Below, piece after piece: positions 8,045-16,442 of a DNA stretch of 64,000 nucleotides. The stretch covers positions 372,001-436,000 of the forward strand of contig NZ_CP168030.1 in the NCBI RefSeq assembly GCF_041529975.1. Direction: 5' to 3'. Each line of letters starts with the position of its first letter. The first letter of the stretch is position 1. Under the pieces are notes generated by a model. The model ran no database searches. It was not told where the DNA came from and saw only the letters and a list, made by a program, of their open reading frames with translations. The stretch comes from Microbacterium maritypicum (lineage in GTDB: Bacteria > Actinomycetota > Actinomycetes > Actinomycetales > Microbacteriaceae). The position numbers and the translations under genes are program-made.

Positions 8045-8080
8045 CGGGAGTCGAACCGGGAGTCGAACCGGGAGTCGGAG
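8045..8080. repeat. 12-bp tandem repeat, three units
   Basis: Units of CGGGAGTCGAAC at 8045, 8057 and 8069, the third with two changes. It abuts the family B repeats, upstream of the ROK regulator promoter. Confidence 0.75.
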
Positions 8081-8124
8081 CGTGACGCGCAGGGGGTGAC
8101 ACTCCTCCAGTCCTGGGGCTATCT

Positions 8125-8144
8125 TTGTTTGACTACCGAAACAA
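8125..8144. promoter_or_regulatory. Inverted repeat, probable ROK-regulator operator
   Basis: TTGTTT (8125-8130) and AAACAA (8139-8144) form an AT-rich inverted repeat eight bases apart, 17 bases before the GTG start of the ROK-family regulator, consistent with autoregulation. The following AACAAGATG also occurs upstream of the M81 gene (9375-9383), and AACAAGA upstream of the ABC operon (10960-10966), suggesting a shared regulator. Confidence 0.45.
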
Positions 8145-8161
8145 GATGATTCGAGGACACC

Positions 8162-9337
8162 GTGGCGCCGGCTACCCAGACCGTACATTCCGAGGGTGAG
8201 ATCTTCCGGCTGGTGCGCACCGGGGCGGCCCAGTCCCGCGCCGACCTCGCCCGCCTGACCGGACTCTCCCCCTCGACCGTCGCGCTGCGCGTCGAAGAGT
8301 TGATCGCCCACGGCTACATCGAGGAGAACGGCGAGGGCGAGTCGCGCGGCGGCCGTCGCCCCCGCGTGCTCACGGTGAAAGCAGGCGGGAGTGTGGTCGC
8401 CGGAGTCGAGCTCGGCGAGCAGCACGCCACGGTGGCGCTGTTCGACCGGCGTGCCGAGGTCGTCGCCTCGACCGTCGCGCAGGTGTCGCTCCTCGACGGC
8501 GTCGAGAGCGTCGTGAACCAGGTGTGGGAGTGCGCGCGCACGCTCGCGAAGGACAACGGCGGCCTCACGGTCGAGGGCATCGCCATGAGCCTGCCCGGCC
8601 CCGTCGACTCGCGCACCTCGCGCCTGCTGGCGCCCATGCGCATGCCCGGTTGGAACGGCGTCGACGTGGGCGAGGTGCTCGGCTCGGTCACCGGGCTCCC
8701 GTTCCTCATCGACAACGACGCGAACGCCATGGCCGTCGGCGAGTTCATCGAGCGCGGTGGCGAGCAGGAGCAGCTGGTCTTCGTGAAGGCGGGCAGCGGC
8801 ATCGGCTGCGGCATCATCCTCGACGGTGCCGTCTACCGCGGGTACCGTGGGGTCGCCGGCGACATCAGCCACGTCGCGCTGCACAACGCCCCGCCCATCA
8901 TCTGCTCGTGCGGTCGGGTCGGCTGCCTCGACGTGGTCGCCAGCGGTGCGGCGATCGTGGATGCGCTGCGCGAGTCCGGCGTCGCGGTGGAGACCCTCGA
9001 CGACGTGCTCGCGCTCGCGCAGGACGCTCACCCCAAAGCCACCTCCGCGCTGCGCGAGGCCGGCGCGCGCACGGGCGAGGTGCTCGCCACGATCATCAAC
9101 TTCTTCAACCCGCAGGCTCTCGCGCTCGGGGGGCGACTGGCCACGGCCGACGCGTTCGTCGCCGGCGTGCGACAGGCGCTCTTCACCCTCTGCCTGCCCA
9201 TGTCGACGGATGCTCTCGAGATCGGCGTGAGCCGAGCCGGCGCGCTCGCCGGTGCGCGCGGTGTGGCCTGGGAGCTGCTGGAGCGGATGCTCGACCCGGC
9301 CAGGATCGACGAGGAACTGCGCAAGACCGCCGCGTAG
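8162..9337 (+). CDS. ROK family transcriptional regulator (NagC/XylR type)
   Basis: A 391-residue protein with an N-terminal winged helix ('AQSRADLARLTGLSPSTVALRVEEL', roughly residues 18-45) fused to a ROK sugar-kinase-like domain. The latter has 'GVELGEQHATVALFD', 'IDNDANAMAVGE' and the ROK zinc motif 'CSCGRVGCLD'. Such proteins repress sugar or amino-sugar uptake and catabolic genes and release DNA on binding the sugar. The start is a GTG at 8162. An inverted repeat lies just upstream. The next genes, an M81 peptidase, a peptide-type ABC importer and a ROK kinase in the same direction, are the likely targets. The ligand cannot be told from sequence. Confidence 0.88.
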   Translation: MAPATQTVHSEGEIFRLVRTGAAQSRADLARLTGLSPSTVALRVEELIAHGYIEENGEGESRGGRRPRVLTVKAGGSVVAGVELGEQHATVALFDRRAEVVASTVAQVSLLDGVESVVNQVWECARTLAKDNGGLTVEGIAMSLPGPVDSRTSRLLAPMRMPGWNGVDVGEVLGSVTGLPFLIDNDANAMAVGEFIERGGEQEQLVFVKAGSGIGCGIILDGAVYRGYRGVAGDISHVALHNAPPIICSCGRVGCLDVVASGAAIVDALRESGVAVETLDDVLALAQDAHPKATSALREAGARTGEVLATIINFFNPQALALGGRLATADAFVAGVRQALFTLCLPMSTDALEIGVSRAGALAGARGVAWELLERMLDPARIDEELRKTAA

Positions 9338-9419
9338 TAGCTTCGATTATCGGCTCAAGTTCGCGACCATGCGGAACAAGATGCTGATTTTGGTTCGAGG
9401 TCCGATCTAGACTCGGAGT

Positions 9420-10907
9420 ATGACCGAGACGTCCCCGCTCCCGCGCATCGCCATCGCCGGCATGGCCATCGAGTCCAGCACCTTCTCGCCGCACCGCGCC
9501 GGTGAGCGCGACTTCCTGCGCGTGGAGGGTGAAGAGCTCATCACCCGCTACGACTCCCTGCGCGACGGCGACATGCGTGACCGCGCCGCGTGGCTGCCGG
9601 TCTACTACGCCCGATCGATCCCCGGCGGCGCCGTGCTGCGCGAGGTCTACGACAGCATCAAGGCGCGCATCTGCGACGGGCTGCGGGCCCTCGTGGCCGA
9701 CGGCGAGAAGCTCGACGGCCTCTTCTTCGACATCCACGGGGCGATGAGCGTCGAAGGCATGGACGACGCCGAGGGCGACCTGATCACCGCGATCCGCGAG
9801 GTGATCGGCGCCGACGTCGTGGTGTCGGCGTCGATGGACCTGCACGGCAACGTGTCGCGCACCCTGATCGAGAACGTCGACATCATCACCTGCTACCGCC
9901 TGGCTCCGCACGAAGACACGTGGGAGACCCGCGACCGCGCGATCCGCAACCTCGTCGAGGCGCTCGAGAGCGGCGTCACCCCGCGCCGCGCCTGGGTGCG
10001 CGTGCCCATCCTGCTCCCCGGTGAGAAGACCAGCACCCGCGTGGAGCCGGCGAAGAGCCTGTACGCCCGCATCCCCGAGATCGAGGCGCGCCCCGGCATC
10101 ACCGACGCCGCGATCTGGATCGGCTACGCCTGGGCCGACGAGCCCCGCTGCCACGCGACCGTGGTCGTGACCGGCACCGACGATGCGGCGACCGCGCGTG
10201 CGGCGGAGGAGCTCGGTCGTGCGTTCTGGGATGTGCGCGACGACTTCGAGTTCGTGGGCCCTCCCGGAACCCTCGACGAGGGTGTCGCGGCCGGCCTCGC
10301 CGCCACCGACACCCCGTACTTCATCAGCGACTCGGGCGACAACCCCGGCGCCGGCGGCACGGGCGACGTCACCTGGACCCTCGCGCAGCTGCTGCAGAAG
10401 CCCGAGCTCACCTCCGACGACGCCCCGGTCACGCTGTGCGGCTCGGTTTTCGACAAGGGGGCGCTCGACGTCCTCCGCGGTCACGCCGTGGGTGAGCGGG
10501 TGTCGGTCGAGGTCGGCGCGCGCGTCGACAGCGGCCCGCACGGACCGGTCCTCGTCGATGGAGTGCTGCACAGCCTGCACGAGGGCGATGTGGATGCCGG
10601 CGGAATCGCGGTCATCCGCGTCGGCGGCCTGCACGTGATCGTCACGGAGTTCCGCAAGGCGTACCACGACGTCTCCGACTTCACCTCGATCGGACTCGAC
10701 CCGGTCGCCGCGCAGATCGTCGTCACCAAGATCGGCTACCTCGAGCCCGAGCTGTACGCGATCATGCGCGGCTGGACGCTCGCTCTCACTCCGGGCGGGG
10801 TGGATCAGGACCTCGAGCGGCTCGGTCACCACCGCATCCAGCGCCCGATGCATCCGTTCGACGCGTTCGATGAGGTGCCGGATCTCGCGGCCGAGATGGT
10901 CGGCTGA
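9420..10907 (+). CDS. M81 family metallopeptidase (MlrC-like)
   Basis: A 495-residue member of the M81/DUF1485-DUF1986 family named after microcystinase C (MlrC). The N-terminal 'IAIAGMAIESSTFSP' and 'LFFDIHGAMSVEGMDDAEGD', then 'SASMDLHGNVS' and 'CYRLAPHEDTWET', supply the conserved Asp/His metal ligands. The later 'SDSGDNPGAGGTGD' is the second family block. Cytoplasmic, no signal peptide. Although MlrC cleaves linearised microcystin, most bacterial members lie beside peptide ABC importers, as here, and act on unknown peptides or amidated compounds. The 82-base upstream gap carries AACAAGATG as in front of the ROK regulator. Confidence 0.85.
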   Translation: MTETSPLPRIAIAGMAIESSTFSPHRAGERDFLRVEGEELITRYDSLRDGDMRDRAAWLPVYYARSIPGGAVLREVYDSIKARICDGLRALVADGEKLDGLFFDIHGAMSVEGMDDAEGDLITAIREVIGADVVVSASMDLHGNVSRTLIENVDIITCYRLAPHEDTWETRDRAIRNLVEALESGVTPRRAWVRVPILLPGEKTSTRVEPAKSLYARIPEIEARPGITDAAIWIGYAWADEPRCHATVVVTGTDDAATARAAEELGRAFWDVRDDFEFVGPPGTLDEGVAAGLAATDTPYFISDSGDNPGAGGTGDVTWTLAQLLQKPELTSDDAPVTLCGSVFDKGALDVLRGHAVGERVSVEVGARVDSGPHGPVLVDGVLHSLHEGDVDAGGIAVIRVGGLHVIVTEFRKAYHDVSDFTSIGLDPVAAQIVVTKIGYLEPELYAIMRGWTLALTPGGVDQDLERLGHHRIQRPMHPFDAFDEVPDLAAEMVG

Positions 10908-10946
10908 CACGCTTCCGCAGCTTTTCGCCGCAATCAAAGAAAGTTA

Positions 10947-11046
10947 GTTACTTAAACGTAACAAGACCGTCTTCTGCCCTGAACTTAGTTCGGGCATGAT
11001 TCAAAGTACGTCATAAATCGGACGAACGCCTTGGTTGCGAGGCGTT
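10947..11046 (+). promoter_or_regulatory. Promoter/leader region of the peptide ABC operon
   Basis: The 155-base gap before the binding-protein gene is AT-rich for this genome. It contains an inverted repeat GTTAC (10947-10951)/GTAAC (10958-10962) overlapping an AACAAGA word shared with the two upstream promoters. A perfect seven-base-pair hairpin, AACGCCT (11025-11031)/AGGCGTT (11040-11046), sits four bases ahead of an ideal AAGGAGG ribosome site. The hairpin may mark mRNA stability or translational control. Confidence 0.45.
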
Positions 11047-11062
11047 GAACAAGGAGGTTTAC

Positions 11063-12871
11063 ATGCGATCTCAGTCGCTGCGCCGCCGGCTGCTCGCCCC
11101 CCTGGGTGCGCTCGCCGTCGCGACGCTCGCCCTCACCGCCTGCCAGGCCGGCGCCACGGGCGACACCGGCTCGGGCGAGAAGGACACCGTCAGCTTCGCG
11201 CTGCAGGTCGGCACCGGACCCAACTGGATCCTGCCGATCTCGTCGCCCGACAAGATGGCCACGCACAACAGCGCCATCAAGGCGACCATGTGGCCGCGCC
11301 TGTTCGAGTACAACGGCGTCGACGGCGAGATGGGCTGGGACGAGCTGGCCTCCGCCGCCAAGTCCTACGAATTCTCCGAGGACCGCAAGACCATCACCAT
11401 CACGCTGAACGACCTCGACTGGTCGGACGGCGAGCCCGTCACCTCGCGCGACGTGGAGTTCTGGTACAACCTGGTGCGCTTCAACGGCGAGAAGACCGGT
11501 GGTTACTCCGCCGGCCTGATGCCCGACAACATCACCGAGTTCACCACCATCGACGACAAGACGTTCTCGCTGACGATGGACAAGGTCTACAACGAGGAGT
11601 TCCTCCTCGGCAACCAGCTCAGCCTCATCTACCCGATGCCGCAGCACGTCTGGGACAAGACCAGCGCTGACGGCGAGATCGGCGACCATGACCGCGACCA
11701 GGCCGGTGCGACCGCGGTGCTCGACTACCTCTTCTCCGAGGCCGAGGACATGAAGACCTACGCCACCAACGACCTGTGGAAGACCGTCGCCGGTCCCTAC
11801 ACGGTCAAGAGCTGGTCGGACTCGGGCCTGGTGGAACTCACCGCCAACAAGGAGTACACCGGCGAGGACAAGCCGAGCATCGAGAACGTCGAGTTCCTGC
11901 CGTTCACGTCGGCCGACGCCGAGATGAACGTCGTGCGCTCGGGTGACGTCGACTACGGCTACGTCACGAGCTCGCAGCTCACGAACGAGAAGCAGTTCAC
12001 CGACCTCGGCTACAGCATCGAGCCGTGGGCCGGCTGGTCGATCACGTACATGCCGTACAACTTCGCCAACCCGGAGAAGGGCTCCTTCTACAAGCAGCTC
12101 TACGTGCGCCAGGCACTGCAGCACGCCATCGACCAGGAGACCATCTCCGAGGTCGTCTGGCACGGTGCCGCGACTCCCGACTACGGTCCCATCCCGCAGA
12201 CCGCGGACTCCAGCGGACTGTCCGACGTGCAGAAGGACAACCCGTACCCGTTCGACCTGAAGAAGGCCGAGAAGCTGTTCACCGACAACGGCTGGGTCAA
12301 GGGATCCGACGGCACGCTCGAGTGCGCCGAGGCCGGCGCGGCCGAGGGCCAGTGCGGCGAGGGCATCGCCGCGGGTGACAAGGCGGAGATCGTCGTCACC
12401 ACGCAGAACGGCTCGCAGGAGACCGACAACATGATGGCGGAGATCCAGTCGTCGCTCGGCAAGATCGGAGTCAAGATGACGATCGACTCCAAGCCGCTCG
12501 ACACCGTCCTCACGCAGGCGCAGGAGTGCAAGACCGGCAGCTCGTGCACGTGGGAGCTCGTCTTCTTCGGCACCGCGGGCAGCTGGTACTTCCCGCCGTA
12601 CGCCACCGGTGAGCGCGTCTTCGCGAAGGACACCAAGTGGAACGCCGGACAGTACGACAACCCCGAGGCCGAGGAGCTCGTCCAGGCGATGGCCTTCTCG
12701 ACCGACCCCGAGATCGCGAAGAAGTACTCCGAGTACCTCGCCACCGACCTCCCGGTCATGTGGATGCCGAACCCGGTGTACCAGGTCTCCGTCGTCCGCG
12801 ACGGACTCGACATCGCCCACCAGGACCCGGGCGCGTCGTTCCTTCCCCAGCGTTGGTCCTGGACCAAGTAA
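11063..12871 (+). CDS. Peptide-type (family 5) ABC transporter substrate-binding lipoprotein
   Basis: A 602-residue extracellular binding protein with a lipoprotein signal ending 'LALTAC' (C27). Family-5 features are 'LVRFNGEKTGG', 'WKTVAGPYTVKSW', 'ANPEKGSFYKQLYVRQALQHAI' and a C-terminal 'WSWTK'. The start is the ATG at 11063, six bases after AAGGAGG; an in-frame TTG at 11045 lies upstream of the ribosome site. It delivers an oligopeptide, amino-sugar conjugate or similar solute to the permeases that follow at once (12884, 13900). Family-5 proteins have broad specificity, so the ligand is open; the M81 peptidase and ROK genes suggest a peptide or glycopeptide. Confidence 0.9.
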   Translation: MRSQSLRRRLLAPLGALAVATLALTACQAGATGDTGSGEKDTVSFALQVGTGPNWILPISSPDKMATHNSAIKATMWPRLFEYNGVDGEMGWDELASAAKSYEFSEDRKTITITLNDLDWSDGEPVTSRDVEFWYNLVRFNGEKTGGYSAGLMPDNITEFTTIDDKTFSLTMDKVYNEEFLLGNQLSLIYPMPQHVWDKTSADGEIGDHDRDQAGATAVLDYLFSEAEDMKTYATNDLWKTVAGPYTVKSWSDSGLVELTANKEYTGEDKPSIENVEFLPFTSADAEMNVVRSGDVDYGYVTSSQLTNEKQFTDLGYSIEPWAGWSITYMPYNFANPEKGSFYKQLYVRQALQHAIDQETISEVVWHGAATPDYGPIPQTADSSGLSDVQKDNPYPFDLKKAEKLFTDNGWVKGSDGTLECAEAGAAEGQCGEGIAAGDKAEIVVTTQNGSQETDNMMAEIQSSLGKIGVKMTIDSKPLDTVLTQAQECKTGSSCTWELVFFGTAGSWYFPPYATGERVFAKDTKWNAGQYDNPEAEELVQAMAFSTDPEIAKKYSEYLATDLPVMWMPNPVYQVSVVRDGLDIAHQDPGASFLPQRWSWTK

Positions 12872-12883
12872 CGAGCAGGTGAC

Positions 12884-13903
12884 ATGAGCGTGGTGGAAGC
12901 AGCGCAGAACGCGCAGCAGAAGAAGGAGAGGGCCGGCGGCCCGCGGTTCTGGTGGTACCTGTTGCGACGGGTCGGCCAGGGCGGGATCGTCATCCTCATC
13001 GTGACGCTGATCGTGTTCGCGCTGCTCCACCTCGCGATGCCGCAGGGGCCGGCCGCCGGCATCCTCGGCATGCAGGCATCGCAGGAGCAGATCGACGCCT
13101 TCAACAAGGAGAACGGCTTCGATCTGCCCCTGTGGCAGCAGTACTTCAACTTCCTGCTGCAGCTCGTGCAGGGAGACCTGGGCGACTCGTTCAAACTGAA
13201 CCGACCGGTGGCGGATGCCATCGGCCAGCGTCTTCCGAAGACGCTGATCCTGGCCCTCATCTCGATGCTCTTCGCACTGATCATCGCGATCCCGATGGGC
13301 ATCTTCCAGGCCGTGCGCCGCGGCAAGGCCGCGGACTACGCGCTGACCACCTGGAACTTCATCGTCTACTCGACGCCGTCGTTCTTCCTCGGCCTGATCC
13401 TCGTGATCGTGTTCGCCCAGTGGCTGCGGCTCGTGCCCGCCCAGGCGCCGCAGGGTGAGACCGTCGGCGACGTGCTGGCGAACCCGGCCGGCCTCGTGCT
13501 GCCGGTGCTCACCGCGGCGCTCGGCATCATCGCGACGTTCTCGCGGTACATGCGCTCCGCCACGATCGACAACCTCTCCGAGGACTACGTCCGCACCGCC
13601 AGGGCGAAGGGCACCTCGGTGCCCGTGGTGATCACCCGCCACGTGGTGCGCAACTCCCTGACCCCCGTGATCGCCATGCTCGGCTACTACCTGCCGGTCA
13701 TGTTCGGCGGCATGATCGTCGTCGAATCGCTCTTCAACTACCCCGGCATGGGCCTGCTGTTCTGGACCTCGGCACAGACCTCCGACTACCCCGTGCTGAT
13801 CGGCTGCATCCTGGTGATCGCGCTCGCGACGGTCATCGGATCGCTCCTCGCCGACATCATCCAGGCGCTGCTCGATCCGCGCACCCGAGAGGAGCTCTCG
13901 TGA
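12884..13903 (+). CDS. Peptide-type ABC transporter permease (DppB-like)
   Basis: A 339-residue inner-membrane protein with six helices and the binding-protein-dependent permease signature, including the EAA-like 'YVRTARAKGTSVPVVITRHVVRNSL' region that docks to the ATPase. The N-terminal 'RRVGQGGIVILIVTLIVFALLHL' followed by 'MPQGPAAGILG' is typical of DppB/OppB. It begins 12 bases after the binding-protein stop and overlaps the next permease by four bases (GTGA), so it forms a heterodimer with that product. Confidence 0.9.
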   Translation: MSVVEAAQNAQQKKERAGGPRFWWYLLRRVGQGGIVILIVTLIVFALLHLAMPQGPAAGILGMQASQEQIDAFNKENGFDLPLWQQYFNFLLQLVQGDLGDSFKLNRPVADAIGQRLPKTLILALISMLFALIIAIPMGIFQAVRRGKAADYALTTWNFIVYSTPSFFLGLILVIVFAQWLRLVPAQAPQGETVGDVLANPAGLVLPVLTAALGIIATFSRYMRSATIDNLSEDYVRTARAKGTSVPVVITRHVVRNSLTPVIAMLGYYLPVMFGGMIVVESLFNYPGMGLLFWTSAQTSDYPVLIGCILVIALATVIGSLLADIIQALLDPRTREELS

Positions 13904-14778
13904 GCACCACGACCATCGTGATGCGAACGCTGACCCCGCGTCAGCGGGGCACGCGCCGCTTCCTGCAGAACAAGCTCGCCGTCTTCGGCATCGTGACCAT
14001 CGTGCTGTTCCTGCTCTTCTGCTTCCTGGGTCCGCTGATCCACCCGACGGACCAGATCCACACCGACCTGCGCAGCACCATGCTGCCGCCGGGGAGCCCC
14101 GGCCACCCGCTCGGCACCGACGACGTCGGCTACGACGTGCTCGGCCGGCTCATGGTCGGCGGGCAGATCTCGATCCTGATCGGCCTCGCCGCCGGCATCC
14201 TCGCCACCGTCATCGGCACCCTCTGGGGAGCGATCGCCGGCTACGTCGGCGGTGCCGTCGACACCGTGATGATGCGCGTCGTCGACGCCGGCATCGCGAT
14301 CCCCGCGACCTTCCTGCTGCTGATCCTCTCGGCGATCCTGCGCCCGAGCGTTCCGCTGATGATCTGCGTGATCGGCCTGGTCTCCTGGCTCGTCCCGGCT
14401 CGTCTCGTGCGCGCCGAATCGATCTCGCTGAAGTCGCGCGAATATGTGCTGGCCCTGCGGGCGATGGGTGGCACGCACTCCCGCGCCGTGCTCAAGCACA
14501 TCGTCCCCAACACCGTCGGCACGATCGTCGTGAACGCCACGTTCCAGGTCGCCGACGCCATCCTGCTCGTCGCCTACATCTCGTTCCTCGGCATGGGGCT
14601 GCAGAAGCCGGCGACCGACTGGGGCGCCATGCTCACCAGCGGCATCACCTACACGTACGCGGGTGCCTGGTGGTTGATCTTCCCCGCCGGATTCTGCATC
14701 GTGCTGACCGTCTGCGCCTTCAACAGCATCGGCGACGGCCTGCGCGACTTCTTCGACGTGAAGGGGCGTGCCGCATGA
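13900..14778 (+). CDS. Peptide-type ABC transporter permease (DppC-like)
   Basis: A 292-residue permease with a cytoplasmic N-terminus ('TPRQRGTRRFLQNKLAVFGI', the OppC N-domain), then about six helices. It contains 'HPLGTDDVGYDVLGRLMVGGQISILIG'-type DppC blocks (seen at residues 67-93) and the EAA loop 'SREYVLALRAMGGTHSRAVLKH'. GTG start at 13900 overlapping the previous stop; its own stop overlaps the ATG of the ATPase gene at 14775. It pairs with the DppB-like protein to form the channel. Confidence 0.9.
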   Translation: MSTTTIVMRTLTPRQRGTRRFLQNKLAVFGIVTIVLFLLFCFLGPLIHPTDQIHTDLRSTMLPPGSPGHPLGTDDVGYDVLGRLMVGGQISILIGLAAGILATVIGTLWGAIAGYVGGAVDTVMMRVVDAGIAIPATFLLLILSAILRPSVPLMICVIGLVSWLVPARLVRAESISLKSREYVLALRAMGGTHSRAVLKHIVPNTVGTIVVNATFQVADAILLVAYISFLGMGLQKPATDWGAMLTSGITYTYAGAWWLIFPAGFCIVLTVCAFNSIGDGLRDFFDVKGRAA

Positions 14779-16442
14779 GCGACGCACTGCTGGAGATCTC
14801 CGACCTCACGGTCACGTTCCGCACGGAAGACGGGTCGGTCGAGGCCGTGAAGGGCATCGACCTCGAGGTGCGCCCCGGCGAGGTGCTGGCGCTGGTCGGC
14901 GAGTCCGGTTCGGGCAAGTCCGTCACCGCCATGGCCATCCTGAAGCTGCTGCCGCGCTCGGCCACGGTCACCGGGTCGATCAAGCTCGCCGGGCGCGAGC
15001 TCCTGCCGCTCGCGGAAGCCGAGATGAACGCCGTGCGCGGTGCCGAGATCTCGATGGTGTTCCAGGAGCCGATGACCGCGCTCAACCCGAGCATGCGGAT
15101 CGGCGACCAGATCACCGAGGCGATCCTCAACCACCGCACCATCTCCAAGGCGGAGGCCTGGGGGCGTGCGGTCGAGATGCTCCGGCGCGTGGGCATCCCC
15201 GAGCCCGCCCGTCGGGCGAAGAGCTACCCGCACGAGATGTCCGGTGGTCAGCGTCAGCGTGTGGTCATCGCGATCGCCCTCGCGTGCGAGCCGCAGCTGA
15301 TCATCGCCGACGAGCCGACGACCGCGCTCGACGTGACCGTGCAGGCCGAGATCCTCGACCTGATCCGCGGCCTCGCGGCCGAGTCGGGGACCGCGTTCCT
15401 GCTCGTCACGCACAACATGGGCGTCGTCGCCGACATCGCCGACCGGGTCGCGGTGATGTTCCGCGGCACCATGGTCGAGGTGGGCGACACCCGCACGGTG
15501 CTCACCGCGCCGCGAGAGGACTACACGAAGAAGCTGCTCAGCGCCGTGCCCTCGCTGCCCGACCTCGCGAGCGTGATCGAACGGGAGCCCGAGACCGAGG
15601 TGCCCGCCGCGGTGCTCGAGCTCGATGCCGCCAGCGTCACCTATCGCCGCGGCGGACGACCGTTCCTCGCGCTCGACGGCGTGAGCCTGCGCATCGCCCC
15701 GGGCGAGATCCTGGGCCTCGTCGGCGAGTCCGGATCGGGCAAGTCGACCCTCGGACGCGCGGCACTGGGGCTTCTGCCCCTGTCGAGCGGGAGCATCACC
15801 CTGTTCGGCGAGAAGGTCGGACGCGGTGGCGTCTCCGGGCGTCGGGAGCGCGCACTGCGCGGTCGCGTCGGCGCGATCTTCCAGGACCCGGGCTCCAGCC
15901 TCGACCCGCGCATGACCGTCGGCGAGGCCATCGCCGAACCCCTGCTCGTGCAGCGGCGGCGCTTCCCGACCTCGGCGAGCACGCGTCGCACCCGCGTGGC
16001 CGAGTTGCTCGACGCCGTCGAGCTGCCCACGAACTACGCCTCCCGCTACCCGCACGAGCTCTCCGGAGGGCAGCGTCAGCGCATCGGTCTCGCCCGCGCC
16101 ATCGCCCTGGAGCCGGAACTGATCATCGCCGACGAGCCCACCTCGGCGCTCGACGTCTCGGTGCAGGCCGCGGTGCTCGAGGTGCTGCGCACCCTGCAGG
16201 AGAAGATGCACTTCGCGTGCCTCTTCATCAGCCACGACCTCGCCGTGGTTCACGAGATCTCCGACCGGGTCGCCGTGATGCTCAAGGGCGAGATCGTCGA
16301 GACGGGCTCCGCCGACGACGTGCTCCTGGCTCCGCAGCATCCGTACAGCCGACGGCTGCTGGCCTCGGTACCGGTTCCCGATCCCGACAAGCAGGCGCTG
16401 CGGCGGGAGGCCCGTGCGGCCGCCCGGGTGATGGCCCCGTGA
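14775..16442 (+). CDS. Fused double ABC ATPase of the peptide importer (DppD-DppF fusion)
   Basis: A 555-residue cytoplasmic protein made of two complete nucleotide-binding domains. Walker A motifs GESGSGKS are at residues 42-49 and 317-324. Each half has its own signature ('MSGGQRQR', 'LSGGQRQR') and Walker B ('LIIADEPTTALD', 'LIIADEPTSALD'). Each half also has the family-5 ending ('APREDYTKKLLSAVP', 'APQHPYSRRLLASVP'). Such fusions power Opp/Dpp-type importers and replace separate D and F subunits. The ATG at 14775 overlaps the previous permease stop, and its own stop overlaps the GTG of the ROK kinase gene. Confidence 0.92.
   Translation: MSDALLEISDLTVTFRTEDGSVEAVKGIDLEVRPGEVLALVGESGSGKSVTAMAILKLLPRSATVTGSIKLAGRELLPLAEAEMNAVRGAEISMVFQEPMTALNPSMRIGDQITEAILNHRTISKAEAWGRAVEMLRRVGIPEPARRAKSYPHEMSGGQRQRVVIAIALACEPQLIIADEPTTALDVTVQAEILDLIRGLAAESGTAFLLVTHNMGVVADIADRVAVMFRGTMVEVGDTRTVLTAPREDYTKKLLSAVPSLPDLASVIEREPETEVPAAVLELDAASVTYRRGGRPFLALDGVSLRIAPGEILGLVGESGSGKSTLGRAALGLLPLSSGSITLFGEKVGRGGVSGRRERALRGRVGAIFQDPGSSLDPRMTVGEAIAEPLLVQRRRFPTSASTRRTRVAELLDAVELPTNYASRYPHELSGGQRQRIGLARAIALEPELIIADEPTSALDVSVQAAVLEVLRTLQEKMHFACLFISHDLAVVHEISDRVAVMLKGEIVETGSADDVLLAPQHPYSRRLLASVPVPDPDKQALRREARAAARVMAP

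Noticed and set aside
8045..8080. On the minus strand the 12-bp units read GGTTCGACTCCCG, like a tRNA T-arm
   Set aside because: The flanks do not form the five-base T-stem without mismatch, and no acceptor, D or anticodon arm can be drawn; it is a tandem repeat.
10985..13642. Long open frame (about 885 codons) on the minus strand
   Set aside because: It is antisense to the peptide-binding protein and permease, both of which have clear motifs; the antisense translation is low-complexity.
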